A stretch of 64,000 bases of DNA from assembly GCA_947579605.1 (NCBI GenBank), contig OX388307.1:17461237-17525236 (forward strand), given 5' to 3'. Source of the stretch: Athripsodes cinereus (Eukaryota > Arthropoda > Insecta > Trichoptera > Leptoceridae). Shown in pieces: positions 43,001 to 55,000 of the stretch (positions within the stretch are counted from its first letter, which is position 1; each line of letters opens with the position of its first letter). The position numbers and the translations under genes were made by a program. The notes beneath the pieces were generated by a model, which did no database searches, was not told the DNA's origin, and saw only the letters and a program-made list of their open reading frames with translations.

Positions 43001-46000
43001 GGTGAGTGTACGTATTAACTAAAATTTGTAATAGTGTTAGTGCATCATGGCGTGTCAAATGCTCTAAAATATGAGATAATTTATTTATTGAATTGCTTCA
43101 AATAAGTACATTATTTTGTTAATTTTAGTATATTACATAAAATTTTGATCTATTTGTAACATTATACTGAGACTACGTGAGTGCGGGTTGTATATTTATA
43201 GAGAGGTATGAATTTCAAAAATAGGCTTCCAACCTATCGCAGTGGATCAAAGATTTTAAAATTTATTTTGGCGCGTCCAAAGAGTTAATTTACGTGACTT
43301 TCAATAAATTACAATAAATTTTAACTATTTTAATTAGCTGTTCCGATTAACATTGCAATAAAGTTTGTTTTGATAACAATACAGATTCTTTATTTATCTT
43401 ATTTTAGTCATAAATAACATCATATTGAACTGATTACTTATACACAGTCGTGCGCACTCTTGCACACACCTATAGTGTAAGAGTGCGCATTTTAGGGTGT
43501 TTTTGTTTTTATTATTTTTTGTATTAAGTACTTTCTTAGGAAATTCTACTATGAACATCTATGAGACAATATACCAAACTACTGAAATACATTATTAAGC
43601 TGGTAATTTTTTTTTAATATCTGTAAAAAATCAAATAACGTCTAAAGTGCGCACTCTTGTACCAACCTACCCTACGTATGGTGGAAGGTAGGGGAGAACA
43701 GGGTAATGGGCGCCTACTAAAGGAAAGTTTTAATAAAAACCACGTTTGTAAAAATTCTTGTAATTTTTATTTTTTTCGTGACATTTTTATTATAATATTA
43801 TGAGAATCATACAAATATTAATAATATTGGCAAATAGTTTTATATAAAAAAATACTATTTCGTGGCTAATCCTTTTCTCTCCCTTACTGCTAAATGTCGT
43901 GGTATACGACCATCAATTATTTCTGGTAACATGCACTCGAAGTAAAACGTTTCTAATATGGGTTCCATTTTTTGCCAAAATAAATCGTCTTTTTTAATTT
44001 TTTCGTAAAGTAAGCCTTTAGAGCTCCACAAAATAAAATAGCTGTAATTTCGGCCAGTTATGTGTAAATGCCCCTGAACTTGAAAGTAATAATTATGATT
44101 CCTCTTTAATTCTAGCGTGTTGTTTTTAAATATGCAGAAGTCTATTTTCTTTTGTTCTATTCCTTCTTTAGGTGTCAAATCAACAATTTTGTAAGGGCAT
44201 TTTACTTCCACTATCGAGTCCTCTCCAACAAGACCATCAGGACTTGCTGCCAAAAACGTTTTATGCTTATCGACGAATAATCCACATTTTGATACCGATT
44301 GCGAAGTGCGAGTATTCTAGCTAGCTAGAGGCATGATTGATGAGAGCGTGCCGGGGGGTGCGGGCGGGGCGGTGCAGCGCAGTGTGCCACGCACACATTG
44401 ACAGACACACACACTCACACAGCCCGCTTGTTCGGGCACTGCGCGACAGCAATAGATTTTAGAAATACCTATTTATCATTTCTCTTCGCCGTGCTGTTTC
44501 CTCTTAACAATATTGTGTATTGCATAATTATTTCTCAACTCTTTGATTTTAGATGATAAAGATGTCGAACTAAATTTAGACAGTCCTGATTCGGTGAATG
44601 AAGATTTGAAACCCATTTTGCATAGTGGTAGTGATAAAGATGTTGATATGATGGACATTAAGTCCAGTGAAATGAAAGGCATGATAAAGCAAGAAAGGGA
44701 GGCTTCTTCGGAATCAGACAGTAATGCTAGTCCACCAGAGAAGATAATTACTAGACGTCCAGATAAATTATCTAATAAGGAAAATAAGGAGAATATCAAA
44801 TCCAGAAATAATAGTTCTCAAGAAGCAGAAGGTATGTATGCGAAAATTTGTTAAGATGCAGCTTATAGTTGGTGAGCTTATTTATGTGCAGAGAAATGAA
44901 TTGAGATAATTAATATTAAATTTACTTATTTAATTAGTCAACAAATACTATCATACAATAGATGCAAATATGAAATAGGATAATTAAACTAGGTAAACCT
45001 GTTCTAGGATAATCCTTTTGCCAATAAAATGTAGTAAAAACAAAAAAAGAAGTTAAGTAACAACGGCCCAAACATACATACATGTGGCACGTAATTCCCA
45101 CTTAGCACTCAGGCCCACATCACACCCATACACAAACACCATCCTCAGCCACATAGAAAGGATGTGATAGGGTATAACATAATGAGATACACAAATAAAC
45201 AAACATATCCACCCACATACTAGTCTATAAAAACAGTGAATTTAGACAATTATATTTAGAATGTGTCTTAAGGAAACATCGGACAAGTCCACAGCCCAAC
45301 TGGAAATTCTACTCCTGAGAACATAAGCATTAGTAATTTTATAAAAACCCTCAGAGTAACAGTTAAAAGTTGAGGTGCAACACATGTAAATTGACACTAT
45401 GTAAACACCGTATTCCTAAAAGGTATCTCAAAGTTAAATGATAACATCTTCCTGGTTACTCTTTCCTTTTGATATCTCCTGTGATCTGTGATCATTATGA
45501 AACTTTGTGAAATATACTAGAATTTTCTTCATAAACAAATGCTTTATTGTCAAGATTCTGAGAATTATTTTAGTAATAGTAACAGAATTCTGTGTTATGT
45601 TAATATTACAACCAGCTTTGGATGATATAGACATGATCTTAAGTTGGCTACTTCATACAGTACTCAGCATTTAAAAATTAAGTAAAATCTTGAGAATATT
45701 TTGTAAGTAATATTTTACTGTCAGATGCAGGAGTTTGGAGTAAGTCATCAGAGAATAACTGTAACATAAAAGGAAGTCGGCGAAGAGAAGGCTCTTCTGA
45801 CAGTGGATCTGGGAAGATAAAAGTGGAGCCCACTGATACTACGCCTGCCACTGATATCACATTCACATCACTCAACTCCCTACATAAAGATAAGGTAAAA
45901 ATTATGAAATCTCTTATTATTTATCAATATTCCACAGGTGTCCAAAACACAATTCTACGCATATGTTATATGTCTAGTAATTAGTAATGCATAGTAAACA

Positions 46001-49000
46001 AATTATTGCAATTTGTACATTAGGTTGACGAGGTCCGGCTTGGCTCCAAATGAGGTGAAGAAAGAGAGCAATAATAATATAAAAAAAATATGTGTACTCT
46101 GTCTTTACAGATACTTAACATTTCCATATCCTGACGGTGTTCAATAAATAATAATAAATTATAAAGTTAAAAAAGTATACATTACTATTTATTTATAAGA
46201 AAAACAAACATGTAAAAATAAATAAAAAAACAATTTAAAATTAATCCTAATCTAAGATTCTCTATCCCTTTTAAAATAAACCCTTTTCTTTATGATTGTC
46301 CTCTACTAAAAAACACACAATTAATAGTCTGTGCACAATTTGCCACCGGCGGTTGCCGCCCCAAAGGAGGTTTGAACCATGCGTCCAAGGTCGTTAACGG
46401 GAACAACGTGGCCTCCAGCTGAGCTCTCACTTGGGGGATGTTACTTCATCTCCCTTGCCTTCACACTGCATCCTCTCTTATCTTATCGGTGTTGGCAAAA
46501 TGTGTTGCTAGGCCACTATTGTTTAATCAAAATAATGCGCCTTTACCCGGCCGTACAGCTTCCTAGCTAATATGTCCTGGTACTCAAGTGACTACCAGCA
46601 ACTATTCCGTGCAATCACAATATTGTTTCACAATTAATTATAAAAAGCGTCCATTTCACTGAATTGTCTATTTTACTATTCACCTATTTATTAGCAGGTA
46701 AACTTTATCAGTAGGTAAACTGTACGGAAGAATTTTGATTGAGAGAGTGCGAAAGACTACTGAGTGTAAGGTATGGGATGCGCAAGGAGCTTTTTTAAAT
46801 GGTAGAGGGTGTGCCGATCAGATCTTTTCCCTAAGGATGATCGTAGATAAGTTTTTGGGTAAACACCAGAAGCTTTTTTGCGCGTTTGTTGACTTGGAGA
46901 AGGCATATGATCGTGTGGACCGAGGAAGACTGTGGCGCGTGCTGTCGGAGTATGGAATGAGTACACAGTTGATACGTGCAATATCTTCACTATACGTGGG
47001 GAGTTCTGCTTATGTGAGGGTAAACAATACCCTCTCAGAGTGGTTTACCCTTACTAAAGGAGTGAAGCAAGGTTGTGTTATGTCTCCGTGGCTATTCAAT
47101 CTATTTTTTGACTTCTGTATGCGACCTTTGAAAGGGATGAATGTAGGTGTTGAACTGAATGGAAATCGAGTGAATGCTTTGATGTATGCAGACGATTTAG
47201 TCTTAATGGCTGAGAATGGAAGTGATTTACAAGACATTGTGTCGTGTTTATGATAGCTGTAGTGCAAATGGGTTAAAAATGAATGTCGCGAAGACGAAAG
47301 TAATGGGGTTTGAAAGAGTGAGTGAAAGAACGGTATGTGAAATAAAGGTTGACGATGAATGTTTAGAGCAAGTGAATGAGTATGTTTATTTGGGAAGTCT
47401 GTTTGCGAGGGATGGAAGATTTGATAAGGACATTGAAAGAAGAAAAGTCGCCGGTGCTAGAGTGAATGGTGCACTTCGACCCATTGTTAGCAATAGCAGT
47501 GTGTCGAACATGGCAAACATGCTAGTGCACAATACCATTCTGGTACCGACACTTATGTATGCAAGCGAAACTTGGACGTGGTTGAAAAAGGATGAGAGTG
47601 GAATAAATGCTGTGGAGATGCGTTCACTGAGAAGAATGGTTGGTAAAACGTTGCGAGATAGAGTGAAGAATGAGGATATCAGGAGAATGAGCGGATGTGA
47701 GAGGAGTGTTGTGGACAGAATGCGTGTAAACAAGTTGAGATGGTTTGGACATGTTGAGCGAATGCAAGATGAAAGGATGACGAAGAGGATGTATTTATCT
47801 GAAAGAAAGGGTGTGAGGAAGCGCGGACGTCCAAGAACCATGTGGCTTGATCACGTGGACCAAATTCTTAAGGACGGACGCGTGCTGAGTAAGAGAAATT
47901 GGCGTGCATGTATGAGAAACTGGATGAATGTAGAGGAAGCGAAAGAAGTATGTAAGGATAGGTCTATATGGCGTTCCGTTCTCTCTGCCTACCCCTCCTG
48001 GGACATGGCGTGAGGGTATAGTATAGTATAGTTATTAGCAAAAACCCCATTCTATTTCAAAAAAACATACTAAACTTAAAAATACCTAACAAGAACTTAT
48101 ATCCTAGTTGCAATACCATGAGGGTGCACACCTGTAGGTATTATTTATTTTTTTTTCCTCCATCCAAAGACCTTGCCCACCTCGACTTCTAGATGTAGTC
48201 CATTGTGGGATTTAGTCCTTAGATGTCTTCCCACAGACCTAATAAAACCTGAAAGAAATTCAAAATTTTGTGTGGGTTAGTTCCTTTGATCTGTTCTTGA
48301 TCAGGAAAGTGTGAGCCAATTATTTTGGCTCTTGTTTGCATTATAGGTTCACATTCTGTGAGTAGATGCAAAGGAGTTTCATGTTCGTTCATGCAGAATC
48401 TGCACAGATACATGTCTGTTAGTTTCATTATACATAAGTGTTTATTGAGTCTACAGTGTCCCGTTAGTACTCTGGTGAGAATTCTAAGGTTCTCTTTATT
48501 AAGTTCGAGAAAGTCTCTACTTTTCTTTGATGAGAAACCTTTAATCAGGGTTTTCGCATGTTTCTGTCCTGGTATTGTTAACCAGTTATTAATAGCTTTT
48601 TCTTGCATTCTCCCATAGAGTGCCGTTTTTAAAGTGCTATTTGTAATGGGGCAGTGAGGCTCTGGTCCATAGGTCAGCATGTCAGCCCCCTTGTTGGCCA
48701 TTTTATCCGCCTCTTCATTACCCTCATAGTTAGAGTGTCCTGGCACCCATCTTAATACAATTTTATTGTTATTTTCTATTGATAATTTGTTCAATGCATT
48801 GATACAGTTTTGAACTGTAACAGAGTTTACTTTACAGGAGTCTAGTGCTTTAAGTGCAGCTTGACTGTCTGAGTAAATGTATATTTTTTTATTTCTGTAT
48901 CTCCTATTTATATGCTGAGGGCTGTCAAGTCGACAGTATTTACACGGATTTCAGCAAGGCTTTTGACAAGGTTTCACATAGCATTCTTTTGAATAAATTG

Positions 49001-52000
49001 TCTGGTTTGGGTGTGGGTGATCCTTTGCTTGGGTGGTTTGCAAGTTATCTAGAGGGGCGATCTCTTCGTGTTAGGTTGAAGAATTTAATTTCTGACAGTT
49101 TTATGGCAACTAGCGGTTTGCCGCAGGGTAGTCACCTTGCTCCGGCCCTGTTTTTAATATTTATTAATGATCTTGTCTCAGAATTCAAATTCCTTTGCTT
49201 GGGTGGTTTGCAAGTTATCTAGAGGGGCGATCTCTTCGTGTTAGGTTGAAGAATTTAATTTCTGACAGTTTTATGGCAACTAGCGGTTTGCCGCAGGGTA
49301 GTCACCTTGCTCCGGCCCTGTTTTTAATATTTATTAATGATCTTGTCTCAGAATTCAAAGATATAAATTGTTTACTCTTTGCCGACGATCTTAAGGTTTT
49401 CAAAAGGATAAAAGGTATGGATGATTGCTTAGTGCTACAGGAGAACCTGGATAGATTGAATGCTTGGTGTCGGGACAATCGTCTTCTGTTAAATGCCGCT
49501 AAATGTCAATGTATTCGTTTCACTAGAAAAAAAAGGATCGTTCACTTTGACTATCACATTGACAATGGTTTATTGGAATCAGTTAGTGAAATCCGGGATT
49601 TGGGAGTAATTTTTGACCAAAAAATATCTTTCTCAAGTCATATAACCGAGATAACGGGTAGAGCGTTGAAATCTTTAGGTTTTGTGCTTCGTACAGTTTG
49701 CGACTTTAGTAACGTTCAGGCAATTACTCTCCTATATAAGTCACTAGTACGTAGCCAATTAGAATATAACTCCCCGATTTGGTCACCGACCTATGATATT
49801 CATATCAAAAATATAGAGCGTGTCCAACACAGATTTTTAAGGTTTATAAATTATAAGCTATGCATTCCCAGGGAAGAGCTTAATTACGAGCGTTTACAGT
49901 TAGTACTAAATTTGGAAAGTTTGGCTTGCAGAAGAATCGTGAGCGATTTGTTATTTTTATTTAAAATTATAAATAATTTTTTTGACGACCCAAATTTGTT
50001 ACAGCTTATTTATTTTCGTGTACCTGGGCGTAATACTAGGAATCCCGAAACTTTTTACTTTGAAAACTGTTCCACTAACTACATAAGTCATACACTATTT
50101 CCGCGATTGCATCGCTTAGGTAATGAGCATTTGTCAAACGTGGATTTACATAATACTAACCTTTCGGCCCTTCAATCATTTCTGAAAAAAACATTTGACC
50201 CTCACATTTAACTTTTATGATGTAAATTTTGTTTCTATTTCTATTTTTTGTTTATTATTGTTATATACATAGTTGATAAGAATTATATATTTATATCTAT
50301 TCTAGGTGCATTTTGCACTATACTATTATTATTTTTATTTATTTTTTTATTGTTTCTCCGTCTACTTTATATAAATTGTTTGTAAATAATTATTTCAATG
50401 TCGTCTGTACCATTTGCACTGCGCACTGTTAACGATGGTTGCCGAACTATGCTATATGGAAAGGCGCAGTGTGCGGGTACTTGGTACCTAGCATATATTA
50501 TTATTATTTTATTTTTTGATATTATTAAGTTATACTTCATAGAATAGTTTTACAGAGATTTGTTGCATTTTGATTGCTAATATTGTTATAGCCTACCTAC
50601 ATACCTTGTATTCTTTTTTTTTGCTGTGTTCTTTGTACCATCATACCTATTATTATTATTCTTTGTATTATATTATTAGGTGCTTACTTGATTGATAACA
50701 TTATTTTGCTGTGTACCTATGCATTGCTGGTGTGTTTGTGTGGGTAGATACTTTTGTTATATGTTTTCACTATCTGTTGTTTTTATTGTATTTTTTCTTT
50801 TCTATGTAAAAGGCTTATATAGCCGTTCACTGTGTAAATAAATAAATAAATAAATAAATATTTTCATAGGCGCATATTGTTATCGCAGTTATTTCTGCTT
50901 GAAAGATAGTTGCATTTTGGCCCAGGTGTTTGCATATTTTTGCTTTTGGTGATATACCATATACACCTGAGCCCGTGCCGTTTATCTTTTTAGATCCATC
51001 TGTGTACCAAATCAAGGCACCATTTGGTTCCTGATACCAATTTTCTTTGATATCTGATCTGGATTGGATTTCTACTTTGTATGGTTTGGCAAAGTGGTAG
51101 ATATTTTTCATTTTATCTTTTGGTAAACTAATTATATCATCTTTTTCTATTTCTATATTTAGTTTTGATTCAGAGAGCATGCTTATTTTATGTGCTTCTC
51201 CAATTGTCAATCTTATTATTCCCTCTTTTACCACCTTTTCTAAGTAAAGGTGTAGCGGCGGTAGATTGAGCATTGCTTCTAATGAAGCTGTAGGAGTTGT
51301 ATGTAGTGCTCCTGTTACTAATAAACAGGCCATTCTTTGTAGTCTGTTTAGCTTTTCAATACATCCCTTTTGTTCTAGTTTGTTATTCCAAACTATTGAT
51401 GCATATGATACAATTGGTCTTACTACCGCAGTATATAACCAGAGCATTAGTTTGGGTTTTATTCCCCAATTATTTCCTACCAATCTTCGGCAGGTCCATA
51501 AGGCCTTCGTAGCTTTTTGTGTTACTTTATTAACATGTTCAGTCCAAGTGAGTTTATTATCTAGTGTGATACCTAGATATTTTGTGTCTTTGGAAAAGTT
51601 TATAGTATTTCCAAAAAAGATTGGTTTGGTAAGCTTTTCTAGCTTTTTTTCCTTGTAAATGGGATTAGAGTTGTTTTACTAGTATTAACTGTTAACCCAT
51701 TCGTAATGCACCAGTGTTCTACCATCTTTAGCACATTCTGCATTAATTCAGAGATAATGTCATATTCTTTACCTCTGATTATTATAACTATGTCATCAGC
51801 ATAGCTTTGTGCATTATAACCATTGTCATTGAGCTTGCATATTAAACTGTCTGCAACTAGTGTCCACAGTAGAGGTGAAAGAACACCTCCCTGTGGGCAT
51901 CCTTTGACAGTTTTAGCCTTTAATGTTTCATTTTGTAGGCTTATTTTAATGTATCTGTTTGACAACATGTCATTGATCCATTTTATTACGGTGGGTTCTA

Positions 52001-55000
52001 CCTGTTTTTGCTTTAGTCCATTTATTAAGACTTCTGTTGGGACCCCATCAAAGGCCCCTTCTATGTCTAGGAAGGCACATAAAGCAATTTTACCGTTTGA
52101 TAGTGATTTCTGTATGTTATCCACTATTTCTATGAGGGCAGTCTCTGTTGATTTGCCTTCTTGATACGCATGTTGTTTTATGTGTACAGGGTATTTTTGT
52201 AGGGTGTTGTCTACAAGATATCTATGGATCACTTTTTCCATTGTTTTAAGCATGAACGAGGATAGACTTATTGGTCTGTATGCTTTTGGTGTATCATAAC
52301 ATTCCTTGTTGGATTTTGGAATGTATGTTACTTTGACAGTTTTCCAGCTTTGTGGTATATAACCCCATGCTAGGCTTGCTCTGAATATTTTAAGTAGTGT
52401 TGGAGTTATTGTTTCAATTCCATACTGCAATAGAGCAGGGAATATTTCATCTTCTCCACTACTTTTGTAAGGTTCAAATGAGTTGATTGCCCATTTGACT
52501 TCGTTGGGTCTGAAGATTTTCGATGCAATTCTCCAATCTTCTATACCCGGTTTACTGATTTCAGAATATGTTTTTTCAATTTCCTCTACTATCTCGCACC
52601 CTGGAAAGTGGGTTTTCGCGAGCAGGATAAGAGTCTCTTTTTCTGTTTCAGTATAACAATCATCTTGATTCTTTAAGAACCCTATTTCTGGCTCTTTTTG
52701 TTTTGCTAGGATTTTATTGATTCTAGCTGTTTCTGTAGTGGTTTTTATTGTACCACAGAATGTTCTCCAGGAATTTGTTTTTGCTTTCCTGATTGCCTTA
52801 TGGTATTCAGTCAGGGACATTATATATTCATCCCAGGTACCATGTGCTTTAGCTTTATTGAAAAGCTTTCTAGTTTTAGTCCTTATTGTGGAAAGATAGT
52901 TGTTCCACCAAGGGACTTCTTTATTCTCTGTTTTGGTTTTAACAGGACAATTTCTTTCAAAAGATTTTTTTAGATTCTCTGTGAGAAAATCATTATTAAG
53001 ATCAATGCTTTTTGGGTCTCTGATTGCTCCGGTTGGGGTTAACTCCTCCCGAAGGTCCTGATTATAGTTACTCCAATTTGTTGGTCTTTTATTCCTGTAT
53101 TTTATAGTTGTTTTTTCCATATTTTTTATGCAATATGTTATTTGTCTGTGATCGGAGGCTGATTCCTCCGACAGTACATGCCAATTTGTTATTTCTTTAC
53201 TGATGTTGTCAGTACATAACGTTAAGTCTAGTACTTCAGATCTAGCTCTGGTAATGAATGTGGGTTTATTCCCTTTATTCAATATGTTTAGATTATGTGT
53301 TAATATAAAATCTAATAAATTCTCACCTCTTTGGTTACAGTCAGTGCTTCCACAAATTGTATGGTGAGCATTTGCATCACAACTTATAATTAGTGGTGCT
53401 TTATTCCTTTTTGCAAATCCTATGAGTTCCTCAAGGATTGTAAATGGTAATATCTCATCTCCAGCAAAGTAAGCTGAGCAAATGATGAGTTTTTTATTAT
53501 GTATTTCATTATAAATTATTGCTGCAACAAGATCTCTTGTGCAGAATTCAGGAATATTTGTAAACTTTATATTCTTATTTATTACAATACAGGCTCTGGG
53601 TCTACAGTTGCTATTGCAGGCTATTACGTTTCTTGCATAGCTTAAACCACATATCCTATTGTCGATTGTCCAGGGTTCCTGCAACAATAAAGCTATTAAA
53701 TTTTCATTTAGTAGTTTTTTACCAGCCAGGGCTGAAGCTGCCCTGGCACATTGTAAATTAAGTTGAAGAAACTTACCCATGTTCTTCGACCTTACTGGAT
53801 TATTATCAATTCTCGAGCAGCCTACTGTTTTTTCTGCTCCTTGGTGGTCTTCTTGGCTTTGACCACCATCCAGTCTGCAACACTTCTGGGACTTGTTGCC
53901 AAACTTTTGCTTGAAGGAGAGCACTCTTGAGACTCACCTCCTTCAGCTGTTGCCATTTGAGTGGCTCCGCTAGCGAGTTCTACGGCCCCCGCCACAAGCG
54001 GTCCACCCTCCCCTGAGACCCCCATCCGTTTAGCCACAGGTGCCTGTCCCGAAGGTTGAGCAGCAGGGGCCTGTCTTTTGGGGACCTCAGAGATGGAATG
54101 CCTGGCCTCCGAGCGTTCTGCATTCTGCACCAGTCCTTTAAGTCCAGCAGCAGCTGCATCACGCTCGGAGACATTCGGTTCACGACCGCCAGTGATAGGG
54201 GCAGTTTCCCTCGCAACGGAGCCAGATGGTTTTGGCATTTCCTCCGCTTCGGGAGTCTTGTTGGCACTTTTTGTCGTTCTTATCTTGAACGACATTCTGC
54301 CCATTCCCATAAAGGGCTTGTTATTACAAGCAGCTAGTGCCTTTACAGCTTCCTCATCTACTTAGAAAGCCATCATTTGGCAGTCCGCTGCATTCTTAAC
54401 ATTAAAGACTCTCCAGCCCTTTGTGTCCAGGCCTTTATTCATGACCTGGAGATATCTCAGCACATGAATAGGGTTCCACCTAATCAGGCCTGGGATCTTG
54501 CCAACTGCCACACTCATTCTTGGCAATTCATGACCTGGGATAACCCTTAGGTCAGCTCCCTCCCACACCTTCAGAGCTGGCACTAAGGATTTAACCCAGT
54601 CTAGGGTCCCCTTGTTATGGCAAGTCATCGCAATGAGCCCTTTCTTGATTTCAGTCGATTCGAAGATTGGGACGAGACCCTCTCCCGAAAAGACTAATTT
54701 GTGCATGGCCTTGATGACTGCACTTTCCACGACGACGAGCTGCTTTTCAGTCAGCGGCTCCCTCTCTGGATTTCCGCAGATGCCGATCCTGAGACCTGCT
54801 GCGGCGTCGCGGTAGGACTTGACTTCTGCCCTGCCTTGTTTTGCTAGTCCACTGTCAGGACTCTCATCCTGTCTGGGCCGCTTTGTTGCGGATTGGTCTT
54901 TTGTGAAGCGTATTGCTTCGCTTAGTGCCAACCCCTGTCGCTTCAATTTTTTGATGCGTTTTTTTGTGGCCCCGCTGTAGATGTGTTGGCCCTTTAGCCC

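Larger units (their letters stand above)
35836..43672. mobile_element. possible 7.8 kb TIR element with nested insertions
   Basis: GGGTAGGTTGGTACAAGAGT at 35836 and its complement ending at 43672 form perfect 25-bp inverted ends, flanked by TA on each side (35834-35835, 43673-43674). Both ends carry internal ACAAGAGTGCGCAC-type repeats (36200-36245 and 43450-43490). The interior now includes one inverted-duplication arm, an RTE tail and a complete DIRS element. No transposase is visible. It could alternatively be two independent copies in opposite orientation. Confidence 0.5.
48905..50862 (+). mobile_element. nested CR1/Jockey-group non-LTR element
   Basis: A + strand element inserted in the RNase H region of the antisense element. 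It is 5' truncated at about 48905-48915 in the RT domain and ends in (AAAT)n at about 50835-50860. Its 3' UTR (50218-50834) holds a GC-rich hairpin block at about 50405-50490 (ACTGCGCACTGTT...CGCAGTGTGCGGG). RT bears a perfect 170-bp tandem duplication. Confidence 0.85.

Noticed and set aside
42970..43010. ATGATGGGGTGAGTG as an alternative Sin3A start exon
   Set aside because: The one to two extra bases it would leave do not fit the phase required by the acceptor at 44553 with conserved sequence, and no promoter signal is evident.
46330..46570. A fourth SINE on the minus strand (GGTTCAAACC)
   Set aside because: Only a B-box-like decamer is present; no tRNA-like body, tail or second copy.
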